Below, in pieces: positions 20,187 through 28,570 of a stretch of DNA of 64,000 nt. Under the pieces are notes generated by a model. It had not been told where the DNA came from. It saw nothing but the letters and a program-made list of their open reading frames with translations, and did no database searches. The position numbers and the translations under genes were made by a program. How positions within the stretch are numbered: the first letter of the stretch is position 1; each line of letters opens with the position of its first letter. The DNA comes from a virus. The stretch covers positions 120,600 to 184,599 of the IMG/VR virus record IMGVR_UViG_3300042545_001134, one strand, 5' to 3'.

Positions 20187-21586
20187 TAAATCACAATTGT
20201 TTTACAAAAATTATAAAACTCCTCATATTCGGGGAATGTTTTACAGAAGTTAGTTCCTCTTCTTATATCATGTTCATTAAAGAACCTATAAAAATCTCTA
20301 CGATTTATCATTTGACGATAATCATCCTGTGGTGAAATCATCCAATCATAAATTCTCTTAATTTTTGGGATTTCCATTTGTGTAAAACCGTAACTAACCC
20401 CCTCTTTATTTAACCCAACATGAAATACTTCTTCATATGATTCCATTAAATCCCCATGACCCTTTACTAAACCACTAAAATTATGTGGTAAAACTTGTAC
20501 AGTTTGATGTAACGGATACCTCAAGAATGATGAATCTAAAGAAACTGGTGTGGTCCATGCTCTTTGTGTTGATGCGTATTCCTTTTTAAGGTCGTAAACA
20601 CCACTAATCAATTTATCATAACTTAATACTGACAGTGCATTATAGGTGCTCATAATACCAATTGTCACAGTAGGACATTTAGTAAGTATTTTATTTAAGT
20701 TATCCCAAAATTTGTTAAACACTAATCCGTGTCTACCGTATTCGGCGTGTTCACCCCAACCATCAACTGAGGTGAAAATAACAAAGTCTTTTACTCTTCG
20801 TTGGTCCTCGATTATATTGATTTTCTCAATTAGTTTATCAATTAAATTATCTGGTACACCTAAGTTACTATTAATAGCCAAGTGTAGATTTCTATTTGGT
20901 TCTTTTTGTTCGATTATATAATCTAAAACACCCCATGTATCCTTAGATAATAATGGCTCACCACCAGTGATTCTAAAAGTATCTAAGTCTCGATATAATT
21001 CGGGCCACCACTCCCAAAATGCATCAACATATGGGTTTGGTTCCGTTGCCTTAAATGGCATTCTATTTTCTTTCTTTAAATAATCTAACCCATTAAAGTT
21101 AGTAGTTGTTGGGTATGCTCCGTGACGTTCAATTTCTTGAACCCACTGTGATGAAAATGACGGACCGCAGTACGAACATTTAAAATTACATGTGTTTGAA
21201 AATGCAACCTCAACGTAACGAGGGTTAAAATCTTCTCTCCAATCTGATTTTTTAATATCATCTAAAAGTGGTAATGACCATGGTTCGGCTGATTTAAATA
21301 TCCTATCCGAATGTTGGTCTGAATTATCTTCTACATTCCAACAATAAGCACATTCTGTTGGTCTACCGCCCTCTAACATTTCCTTTCTTTTCTCTTTTTT
21401 AAATTTAGTATTGTGTAGAGCAGAGGGGTTCCTTTTCAATTCGGATAAAGGGATAACGTGAGTATCGGGGTGGTGACATGAGTGTGTTCTACCCAATTGT
21501 AAGTGTATGGTTACTTGTGTCCATTTCGCAAGACAGAACCCGCAACCAACCTTATTTAATTCTTCTTTTATGTTATTTCGGTCCAT
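20186..21586 (-). CDS. Radical SAM protein with extra Cys sites (twitch-type)
   Basis: A 466-residue protein. Residues 133-140 are CNFKCSYC, the CxxxCxxC motif that binds the SAM-cleaving [4Fe-4S] cluster, followed later by RITGGEPLL, a GGE motif contacting SAM. An N-terminal Cys-rich region (GCGFCLAKW near 14-22, SCHHP near 36, CAYC at 79-82) suggests a further metal site. This matches 'twitch domain' radical SAM proteins common in marine phages and polysaccharide loci. The reaction is unknown; sugar or peptide modification is possible. It sits inside the glycan cassette, overlaps the GT7 gene start by 14 bases and is TAATG-coupled to the next gene. Confidence 0.85.
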   Translation of the reverse strand: MDRNNIKEELNKVGCGFCLAKWTQVTIHLQLGRTHSCHHPDTHVIPLSELKRNPSALHNTKFKKEKRKEMLEGGRPTECAYCWNVEDNSDQHSDRIFKSAEPWSLPLLDDIKKSDWREDFNPRYVEVAFSNTCNFKCSYCGPSFSSQWVQEIERHGAYPTTTNFNGLDYLKKENRMPFKATEPNPYVDAFWEWWPELYRDLDTFRITGGEPLLSKDTWGVLDYIIEQKEPNRNLHLAINSNLGVPDNLIDKLIEKINIIEDQRRVKDFVIFTSVDGWGEHAEYGRHGLVFNKFWDNLNKILTKCPTVTIGIMSTYNALSVLSYDKLISGVYDLKKEYASTQRAWTTPVSLDSSFLRYPLHQTVQVLPHNFSGLVKGHGDLMESYEEVFHVGLNKEGVSYGFTQMEIPKIKRIYDWMISPQDDYRQMINRRDFYRFFNEHDIRRGTNFCKTFPEYEEFYNFCKTIVI

Positions 21587-23003
21587 TTGTTTTTACGTTT
21601 ATTATCTTAGTGTTGTTGTAATTATAAGGATTTTCTTCAATATTTTGAATCGTTAAATTGTCCATAATTTGATTGAATCCATCATTTTTATAGTCTATTT
21701 TTCTTTGTTGCATTTCGGTAACAAATCTTTTTTCATTTCTCGCCGTGGTCTCACCCTTCACCCATCCTCCATTAACGAATCCCTCATCTTCATGTTGAAG
21801 GCATTGGAATGAACCTTCCCTTCTGTATGGGATAATATTTTCAATAATTTCAATATCCTCATCCTCAAATAAAATGTTATTTATGTCTCCATCTATTTCC
21901 TTTGTAAAGTTACAATCTAAAACTAAACTATCTACATCATCTTCCATTTTAGTGATATCATCAAAAAATCTGTTATATATCTTTATGTCCGCAATTTTAC
22001 CTTTATAGTGGGTGTTTGATTGACCGCAGAATCCAATTAGAAACGGTTTAATTGATGTGTGTGACCTTAAATCTCCAGATATGGGAAATGGTATGTTTTG
22101 TTTAATACCGTCCATCTGAGAGATTAATTCATCGTTTATGTAAAAGTACATATTTTTCTCCTCACTATTGTAAGAAAGAGTCACTTGTGTCCATAGATTT
22201 TCAAATCTCTTGGCCCAATTGTAATTGAATTGATTTGACTTATCGAATAGAGTTGCGGTTACTGCTCTTGAATTATTAAATGAAATCCCCCAAGTACCAC
22301 TACCATCTTTTCTCAATAATGGGTATTCTATAAATTTTCTATTCTTATCCCCAACTAACCAAATTGGTGTCTTTTCGTCTTGTTGCTCGGCATTAAAAAT
22401 GATTGTTATTGTATGGTCATTATGTAAACAAGAATTACTTTCCCTGTTAGATAATATTTTAATCGATGAGTTTTCACCATTAAATTTGGCAACTCGTTTG
22501 TTGTTTATTTTTTTGTGTATTTTACCGGTGGTGTAATTTTCAAAATAACATCTCCAAAACAAATCATCATCCTCTTGACCCCAATCCCAATACTCGTTTG
22601 AATATCCATTTGTTCTTTCAACATGTTCTTTGGTAAACAAAACAACCCCTCCGAAATATTGGTCATAACCTAATCCATATTGATATTTGGATAGTTTTGT
22701 TGCGATATGGATTGGGTTGTCTTTCGGATATGAATAATCGGGTAACGTATCCATATGTTTGGTATATGCTAACATATCAACATCGTGCCATGCAATATAA
22801 TCACAACCATCGTCAAATGCGAATTTGGCCGCAATGTTTTTCATCATACCCCTATTGAATAGATTATCATCCACCTGATGACCAACGTAAAATTTATGTT
22901 CAATACCTCTTTCATTTAGGTAGTTACTTAAATGTGGTACCAACCTATCGAGGTGTTCTTGTCTGTTTCTATATGGGATACAAATCCCTAATTTATGTGT
23001 CAT
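21573..23003 (-). CDS. GT7-type galactosyltransferase with inserted LamG lectin domain (copy 1)
   Basis: A 476-residue protein. Residues 1-150 match the beta-1,4-galactosyltransferase (GT7) core: IPYRNRQEHL at 9-18, LFNRGMMKN near 48, metal-binding D-V-D at 74-76, YFGGVVLFTKE near 116, and catalytic WGQEDDD at 141-147. Residues ~170-385 are instead a concanavalin/LamG-like beta sandwich (VAKFNGENSSIKIL ... TQVTLSYNSEEKNMYFYIND ... ADIKIYNRFF). GT7-like sequence resumes at ~400 (CLQHEDEGFVNGG, RNEKRFVTEM, DGFNQ). In animal GT7 enzymes these C-terminal pieces follow EDDD within about 30 residues, so the lectin is inserted in the catalytic domain. It is a paralogue of the next gene, which it overlaps by 4 bases. 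Transfer of galactose or a related sugar, with lectin-assisted acceptor binding, is inferred. Confidence 0.82.
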   Translation of the reverse strand: MTHKLGICIPYRNRQEHLDRLVPHLSNYLNERGIEHKFYVGHQVDDNLFNRGMMKNIAAKFAFDDGCDYIAWHDVDMLAYTKHMDTLPDYSYPKDNPIHIATKLSKYQYGLGYDQYFGGVVLFTKEHVERTNGYSNEYWDWGQEDDDLFWRCYFENYTTGKIHKKINNKRVAKFNGENSSIKILSNRESNSCLHNDHTITIIFNAEQQDEKTPIWLVGDKNRKFIEYPLLRKDGSGTWGISFNNSRAVTATLFDKSNQFNYNWAKRFENLWTQVTLSYNSEEKNMYFYINDELISQMDGIKQNIPFPISGDLRSHTSIKPFLIGFCGQSNTHYKGKIADIKIYNRFFDDITKMEDDVDSLVLDCNFTKEIDGDINNILFEDEDIEIIENIIPYRREGSFQCLQHEDEGFVNGGWVKGETTARNEKRFVTEMQQRKIDYKNDGFNQIMDNLTIQNIEENPYNYNNTKIINVKTNGPK

Positions 23004-24412
23004 ATTCCTACTACAATATTTGTTTGATTCTCAACATTCGCAACACTATGTTGAATGTACTTACAAGTGGATAAACCATCTTCCTTTATGTTTCGATAAC
23101 CTTTCATTACTTCATTGTAAAATCTTAATTGGTTAAACCTCGTCATGTCACTTCTCCAACCATCTTTAACAAAACCATTTTCTTCGTGGGTTAATAATTT
23201 GAATGTTGATTGTCTTCTAAATGGTACATCAATTGTTTTGAATTCATCATAGGTGTTACCAACAATCTCACAATTAATGATTTCCCCATCGTTTCCATTA
23301 CCAGATAAATCCATAAGTTTATAACCTTTAATGAATTTTGAATCATAATAAAGTTTCAATGCATAATCAGATGTATATCTTCCAAAACTTTGAGTTAAAC
23401 CAAAATAATGATTGTCAGATATTTCCCTTATCTCAGCATATGATAATTCTTTATCGAAGACCGCAAATGAACTAATTAATCCTCTATAATAATTGTTTTC
23501 TCGGGTTCTATTTGGATTACCAACACCTAAATAAAAATGTGGTTCCTTTGTGTACTCGTATAATTTGGTGAACTTGTCTTGTGAAACCAAATCCCCATCC
23601 TGATAAAATTTAATTATCTTATCTGTTGGGTTAATGGTTACCGCAATATTGGTTCTATAATTTGTTTTTATATTTGAATATTGATATATGATATTTCTAC
23701 CTCCATCAAAAATTTCCACTGTGTATCTTGAGTATGAGTTATATGTAATTGTGAAATCATAACCGGGTATGGTAAATAATGAATACTTATCACTTTTCTC
23801 CTCGAAGTCACAAACTAGTTCATCGGGGTAGAATGAAATGAATATTGTCATCTCCTCTCTTTGTTTGAAGAAGTTGTTACCCTTAACATATGCATCAACA
23901 CCATTAAATTTTAAAGATGCAACATTCCCACCCTTCATTTCAATTTTCTTTGTGTCGAGTGGAACTCCATTTACTTTACATCTAAAAAGTAAATCATCAT
24001 CTTCGTAACCCCATCCCCAATAATCATTTGAATACCCATTTATATGTTCGAATGAATCAATAGGAAACATTGTTACCCCACCGAAGTAACCATCAAAGAT
24101 TACCCTATTTGTTTCACCAATAAAGTTTGTTGCCATTTGAATTGGTATGTCAGAATACGAATAATCAACATCAACTGGTAACATGTCTACATCGTGGAAA
24201 ACAACATAATCACATTTAATTTTCTTGGCATACAAAAATCCCACATTCAATAATTTACCTCTATTGAATGCAGAAGAATCGTCCTGTTCAACTACAATTA
24301 ACTCAAAATCAATTCCTTTATTTTTTAAGTAAGGTATAATTGATTGTTTAAACATTTGTAGATGTTCATAACGGTCTCTATATGGGACTATGACACCAAG
24401 TTTCTTATCCAT
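23000..24412 (-). CDS. GT7-type galactosyltransferase with inserted LamG lectin domain (copy 2)
   Basis: A 470-residue paralogue of the downstream gene. GT7 core: VPYRDRYEHL at 9-18, AFNRGKLLNVGF at 48-59, D-V-D at 74-76, YFGGVTMFP near 109 and WGYEDDD at 134-140. Residues ~160-380 form a LamG-like domain (ASLKFNGVDAYVKG, YRTNIAVTINPTDKIIKFYQ, FYLGVGNPNRTRENNYYRGL, LISSFAVFDKELSYAEI). The C-terminus returns to GT7: FKLLTHEENGF, NQLRFYNEV and EDGLSTCKY, the last close to the D-G-L-x-x-x-x-Y element of GT7 enzymes. Key catalytic residues are present, so it is probably active. Overlaps: 4 bases with copy 1, 8 bases with the 72-aa gene. Confidence 0.84.
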   Translation of the reverse strand: MDKKLGVIVPYRDRYEHLQMFKQSIIPYLKNKGIDFELIVVEQDDSSAFNRGKLLNVGFLYAKKIKCDYVVFHDVDMLPVDVDYSYSDIPIQMATNFIGETNRVIFDGYFGGVTMFPIDSFEHINGYSNDYWGWGYEDDDLLFRCKVNGVPLDTKKIEMKGGNVASLKFNGVDAYVKGNNFFKQREEMTIFISFYPDELVCDFEEKSDKYSLFTIPGYDFTITYNSYSRYTVEIFDGGRNIIYQYSNIKTNYRTNIAVTINPTDKIIKFYQDGDLVSQDKFTKLYEYTKEPHFYLGVGNPNRTRENNYYRGLISSFAVFDKELSYAEIREISDNHYFGLTQSFGRYTSDYALKLYYDSKFIKGYKLMDLSGNGNDGEIINCEIVGNTYDEFKTIDVPFRRQSTFKLLTHEENGFVKDGWRSDMTRFNQLRFYNEVMKGYRNIKEDGLSTCKYIQHSVANVENQTNIVVGI

Positions 24413-24623
24413 TTATGGTTGGGTCTTTCGGTTTTGTGGTATCGTGCCACTCAGAAAGATAAAATTGAATTCTATCACTCCATTCTTTTTTATCAACCTC
24501 TTCAAACCAAACGGTTAGTGCATCTAAAGAGTTGGCAATTTTTTCCATTGCCTTAACTTTTCTTTGCTCAAGAAGTAGGAACTCATTTTGTTCTTCTGTC
24601 GTGTTTCCTTTTTTTACGGTCAT
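24405..24623 (-). CDS. Small helical protein, 72 aa
   Basis: An acidic/basic helical protein (FLLLEQRKVKAMEKIANSLD, then WFEEVDKKEWSDRIQFYLSEW). The K-A-x-E-x-I-A-x-S-L-D stretch predicts a coiled coil. Both ends overlap neighbours (4 bases with the upstream glycosyltransferase gene, 8 with GT7 copy 2), which supports translation within the cassette. Function unknown; a scaffold or partner of the flanking transferases is possible. Confidence 0.6.
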   Translation of the reverse strand: MTVKKGNTTEEQNEFLLLEQRKVKAMEKIANSLDALTVWFEEVDKKEWSDRIQFYLSEWHDTTKPKDPTING

Positions 24624-25477
24624 ATTGATATGATTTTTTTAATTAATTTATTCCATTGTTTATACTGTTTGAATTCGGGTTTTGATGTATTTTTTTCAAA
24701 CATGTATTCAGGTTCATTTAAATCTATTTTAAATTTTGATTTTCTCAATGATTCGTACATTTTTTTATACTCGGATGAATATGCGTATGGTTGATTGATT
24801 AACGCAACATTTTTAACCCTCCCAATTGAATCTTTATCCCATTTAAAATGGTGAACCTGTATTGAATATGTATCAATTGGTGCAATCAGTGGGTGACTCC
24901 AACCTTGCCATCTCCATGTGGTGTGACCATCTATTTTTGCATAGTGTTGACCATTTGTGATTTCAACATATCCTTTAACAACACAAATCTTATTGGGGCA
25001 GGCATCACTCATTGGATGTCTAAAGAAACCAGCATTTGGGTATTGTTTCCAAATAGATTCATTTGGTTGTAATTCTGAAAACTCCCCATCGGGTCCAATT
25101 CTATCAATAAATCCACCGCGTACAATATCCCAATTGTTTTTTTCACAATCAGATATTAATTGTTTTAAATTGTCTTTGGGGTATAGATGGAATTCATCGA
25201 TATCGGCGATTACCCACCAATCATCAGGATAATCCTTTTTAATGTAGTTGTATGATTGAGTTACTTTTTCCCAATCAAAAACTCTTTCGTTGATTGTCTT
25301 AACAATCTTTACATTGGTAAACTCGATAAGAATCTGACTAATTTCATCACCCAATTCTCGGTGTAAATCAGATTCGTATACAACGATGTTAATTTCGTCA
25401 ACATATTTTTCATAATGTTTTATAAAGTGGGGTAGTAACTTAGTTCCATGTCCAATTACAGTTAATAACCTTATCAT
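24620..25477 (-). CDS. Glycosyltransferase (GT2/GT92-like, DxD present)
   Basis: A 285-residue protein. It starts with a strand (MIRLLTVIGHGTKLLPHFIK) typical of families where a transferase contacts an acceptor 'at a distance', and contains WWVIADIDEFHLYP, a D-x-D-E-F motif used for metal and nucleotide-sugar binding in the GT2_4/GT92-type group. HYAKIDGHTTWRWQGWSHP and IQVHHFKWDK add conserved His residues seen in this group. It is ATGA-coupled both to the methyltransferase upstream and to the 72-aa gene downstream. Role: sugar transfer within the cassette; donor and acceptor unknown. Confidence 0.72.
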   Translation of the reverse strand: MIRLLTVIGHGTKLLPHFIKHYEKYVDEINIVVYESDLHRELGDEISQILIEFTNVKIVKTINERVFDWEKVTQSYNYIKKDYPDDWWVIADIDEFHLYPKDNLKQLISDCEKNNWDIVRGGFIDRIGPDGEFSELQPNESIWKQYPNAGFFRHPMSDACPNKICVVKGYVEITNGQHYAKIDGHTTWRWQGWSHPLIAPIDTYSIQVHHFKWDKDSIGRVKNVALINQPYAYSSEYKKMYESLRKSKFKIDLNEPEYMFEKNTSKPEFKQYKQWNKLIKKIISI

Positions 25478-26202
25478 TTTTTTCTATTTATAATCGTTAT
25501 CCCCGTCGAAGACGGTTTTGAAGGAATAATACGAAAATTAAATAGATTAATCAAGTTCCACTCGGGATTTTCTTGTAGTTCTTTAATAAATTTGGACGGA
25601 CCGTCAAACTTATGGTAATCTTTTTTTGCATCTTCAGACACAATTAGATTCTTTTCATAGTTTTCATCGGTATCGTGAATAACAATCACCCCGTTTTCAG
25701 ATAATAAGGTGGAGTAAAGGTCAAAATCTAATTTTACACCCTCATAGGTGTGGTCTCCATCAATAAATAGGAAATCAATCTTAATATCTTGGAGAGTAAA
25801 AAAGTTATAAAAGGCGTTTTCTGAGGTATTTTTAATAAATCGTGGGTAAAACGTTTTTCTATAGAAAGAATCTTCATTTTCAAGGTCAGTTTCTCCACCA
25901 ACACCGTTACATGCGTCCACAACATAAGTTGCACCAATGTCACCCCAATTATAATCGGGATTCCCCTCAAAAATACCTTGTTTGTGAAGGTCAATACGTG
26001 ACTGTGTGATGATACGTGGAATGAATCCACCACCTGAACCGATACACACACAATTCTTTGCTCTCATGTGTTGTATTAGACTATAAACAACAATCCCATC
26101 ACCCATATGGAAATCGGTTGCACCGTGTGTCCAACGATAGGGAACGGGATTATCCTCGTTATTAGTAATAAAGTTCTTTATGTAGTCACTATTGGTAATC
26201 AC
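25474..26202 (-). CDS. Class I SAM-dependent methyltransferase
   Basis: A 242-residue protein beginning at a GTG codon (26202). An N-terminal SAM-site-like NCVCIGSGGGFIPRI corresponds to motif I, and KIDFLFIDGDHTYEGVKLDF / ENGVIVIHDT is the motif IV/post region of the Methyltransf_24-type family often found with glycosyltransferases. Such enzymes methylate sugar or other small hydroxyls. It is the first gene of the overlapping glycan cassette (ATGA with the next). No clear promoter precedes it; an 18-base gap separates it from the 120-aa gene, so it is probably read through from there. Confidence 0.82.
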   Translation of the reverse strand: MITNSDYIKNFITNNEDNPVPYRWTHGATDFHMGDGIVVYSLIQHMRAKNCVCIGSGGGFIPRIITQSRIDLHKQGIFEGNPDYNWGDIGATYVVDACNGVGGETDLENEDSFYRKTFYPRFIKNTSENAFYNFFTLQDIKIDFLFIDGDHTYEGVKLDFDLYSTLLSENGVIVIHDTDENYEKNLIVSEDAKKDYHKFDGPSKFIKELQENPEWNLINLFNFRIIPSKPSSTGITIINRKK

Positions 26203-26221
26203 AATAGAAATTTACATAAAA

Positions 26222-26584
26222 TTATTCAGGTTGTGAAGGGGTTGGAAACATTTCAGGGTCCATGGGTACTGTCCACTCTTCTGTTGCCAAAAGCGCCAAA
26301 ATATCTTCATGGTTGTACTCAGGATAAGTACCATTATAAATTGCCGGTCTACCATATGTTCCAGCAAGAATTGTTGATGTCCCCTCTTCCATAGTTTCGG
26401 GGTTAATGAAGGTACTTGTTGTATCTTCTTCAACAATATTAACTTCATATTTAATGAATGTTTTAGTTCCATCAACTGAATAACGTAATGTTTCAGTTGA
26501 ATTCTCATGTACTTGATTGAAGTCTACGTTTTCGACTTCTGAGGTTGGGATTACCAACCAACGTCTATTAGGAAAATTGCTCAT
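26222..26584 (-). CDS. Hypothetical acidic protein, 120 aa
   Basis: Starts MSNFPNRRWLVIPTSEVENV and contains VHENSTETLRYSVDGTKTFI and YNHEDILALLATEEWT. It resembles small proteins that sit next to tail-fibre genes in marine phages, but I cannot name a family. Acidic C-terminus, no membrane or signal segment. A TATTTATA motif lies 12 bases upstream, so it may start a transcript covering the glycan cassette. Choice over the out-of-frame alternative rests on the motif and protein-like composition. Confidence 0.65.
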   Translation of the reverse strand: MSNFPNRRWLVIPTSEVENVDFNQVHENSTETLRYSVDGTKTFIKYEVNIVEEDTTSTFINPETMEEGTSTILAGTYGRPAIYNGTYPEYNHEDILALLATEEWTVPMDPEMFPTPSQPE

Positions 26585-26596
26585 ATTCTTTTTATT

Positions 26597-26604
26597 TATA
26601 AATA
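26597..26604 (-). promoter_or_regulatory. TATTTATA motif before 120-aa gene
   Basis: Gene-sense TATTTATA, 12 bases before the ATG at 26584. It overlaps a plus-sense TATTTATA, so the site is symmetrical (TATTTATAAATA). One of the recurring putative promoter elements; it may drive the glycan cassette. Confidence 0.45.
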
Positions 26605-26614
26605 TTCTTAATTA

Positions 26615-28567
26615 TTAAAAGACAACCCACAAACTCCAGTTATCTGCTCCACCGATAATTGATGGTTCTGTCCAACCGGCGTATCCACATACACCCGTTT
26701 TAAGTGGGTTACCACCATTGACACCTATACCGAACGCAGAACCTGCGGCACCATATGACAACGCACCTGTATTTCCGGTACTCTCATCCAATATACTACC
26801 AACTCGTATTCTTCCTCCTGAACTACCTCCACCACCACCATAGTGTCCCTCATGTTTTAAATCCATACCCATTAGGTATATTTCAGTACCAAGAGCACTG
26901 GTGTATCGTCTATCTGCACCAACTAAACTTCTATAGTCAATACTGTTACCGAAATGTGGTGAACTTCTATTTGCTGAACTATTCCAACTTCTTGTTTGTG
27001 CTGCGTACATACTACTCACTTCACTTGCCAATGAGAATGTTGATTGGTAATTAAGTTCACCCATGGTCCAATAGAATTCCGTAAATGGAACGACGTTGTA
27101 ACTTTGATATTTACTACTAACTCCGTTTGTTAGGGTAAAATCATTTTGGTTATCTAATGTTGTGTTTTCCCAATATGAACTATCGGGTACATAACCACTT
27201 TCATTTCCACCTTTCATTACGCAAACCATTGCCTTATTTAAATAAAATTTAACAGGTGCTTGAAACGCCGATTGTCCACTTGGTTGTAACCAATAGTTAC
27301 CATCTTTTGAAATACCTAAATTTTTTAAATAAGTGGCACTTGGAGCCGCTAACGCTTGGGTGCTACCATCCTTAACTGATGGTAATGAAAATCTACCTTT
27401 ATATTGTTGATAGTTATTTAAAATTTCATTTTCGGTTAATGCCCTGTTATAAACTTTTGTAACGTCTACTTGACCATTTAATTTATAAGTACCGTAACCA
27501 CTATGATTACTTTGTCCAATCCAAGTTCCGTATATTGGATATGCTCCCATTTTTGTGTCAACATAAACACCGGCAGATTGTCCATTAATATATAATCTCA
27601 CTCTACCATCTGTTGCACTTATTGTTTCGTAAATCCCAACAACATGATTATAATTGGTTTTTGGTTGGCACGCAACTGTTGCGTTTCCACTAACCGTGTA
27701 TTGATATCCTACAGTGTCGGGTGGCCCACTTCTTGTTGATAAACTAACAATATCGGATGAATATGAGTACCACAAATTAAAACGATAATTTTCAAATAAC
27801 GGTCCGTCATTACCTGATGCTCCACTAGCAATTTTAAAAACTTGTTCAACGGTTACCGCAGAAACGCTCGATGGGAAATAATCACTAACATTACCTAAAT
27901 CAATTCTATCATCTGTTCCATCTAAAACGGGTTTACCATTTGCATCAAAAGAAGATGCCGATAAATCAATAGTTGTTAAACCCACAATATCTAATAACCC
28001 TTGTGTTACACTTCTTGAACCGTCAACAAATGGTGTGGCAAACGAACCAGCCTCAATTTGTGGCATTGTTACTTCCCATGACGAAAAATCATCACAATAA
28101 GTTCCACCGAATGATATTAAATAAAAGGTACCGTTAGTTCCCGTGCAATTTTGTGTGTTGGACACTCTAATCCACTCACCGGGAGACGATTTACTATGGT
28201 ACGCTGCGGTGTCACCGATTCCAAAACCACTTGTATAGACTGTACCACCATTATTATTTGCCGAACCTCCAATATACCTAATATATGCGGAAAATGTGTA
28301 TGTTCCGGTTGATGGTAATGATATACCACCCATAACGACACCATTCCAAGAGCCAAGATTTGACATTCGATATCCTGTTGTTCCAAACTCTGTTGTAAAC
28401 GTAACAGGTGTACCACAAGAATAGTTACCAAAATTCGCCATAGTTGACGCATTGGTAACATAATTTGTTGTTGGTTTACCCTTAAATGAATTTTTAGTTT
28501 CACCAACATCATACCCAAAGGTTAATCCTGATGTTGAAATTTTTCCATATCCCGAATTTACTGACAT
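26615..28567 (-). CDS. LamG lectin protein with fibrinogen-like C-terminal domain
   Basis: A 650-residue protein. Array N-terminal tag (GLTFGYDVGETKNSFKGKPT TN), then a jelly-roll, CBM-like region (~45-180), the linker ATPFVDGSRSVTQGLLD, then a LamG domain (~215-395; FDANGKPVLDGTDDRIDLGN to KVYNRALTENEILNNYQ). Residues ~410-650 form another domain (SKDGNYWLQPSGQSAFQAPV, MVCVMKGGNE, IDYRSLVGADRRYTSA, GGGGSSGGRIRVG) that resembles a degenerate fibrinogen-related fold and is shared with the 689-aa paralogue. It ends hydrophobic (NWSLWVVF). Likely virion- or surface-associated carbohydrate binding; no enzyme site seen. First of eleven LamG genes. Confidence 0.75.
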   Translation of the reverse strand: MSVNSGYGKISTSGLTFGYDVGETKNSFKGKPTTNYVTNASTMANFGNYSCGTPVTFTTEFGTTGYRMSNLGSWNGVVMGGISLPSTGTYTFSAYIRYIGGSANNNGGTVYTSGFGIGDTAAYHSKSSPGEWIRVSNTQNCTGTNGTFYLISFGGTYCDDFSSWEVTMPQIEAGSFATPFVDGSRSVTQGLLDIVGLTTIDLSASSFDANGKPVLDGTDDRIDLGNVSDYFPSSVSAVTVEQVFKIASGASGNDGPLFENYRFNLWYSYSSDIVSLSTRSGPPDTVGYQYTVSGNATVACQPKTNYNHVVGIYETISATDGRVRLYINGQSAGVYVDTKMGAYPIYGTWIGQSNHSGYGTYKLNGQVDVTKVYNRALTENEILNNYQQYKGRFSLPSVKDGSTQALAAPSATYLKNLGISKDGNYWLQPSGQSAFQAPVKFYLNKAMVCVMKGGNESGYVPDSSYWENTTLDNQNDFTLTNGVSSKYQSYNVVPFTEFYWTMGELNYQSTFSLASEVSSMYAAQTRSWNSSANRSSPHFGNSIDYRSLVGADRRYTSALGTEIYLMGMDLKHEGHYGGGGGSSGGRIRVGSILDESTGNTGALSYGAAGSAFGIGVNGGNPLKTGVCGYAGWTEPSIIGGADNWSLWVVF

Positions 28568-28570
28568 ATC

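Noticed and set aside
26212-26508. Alternative minus-strand frame overlapping the 120-aa gene
   Set aside because: Less protein-like composition; the 120-aa frame has the upstream TATTTATA motif and a better start context.
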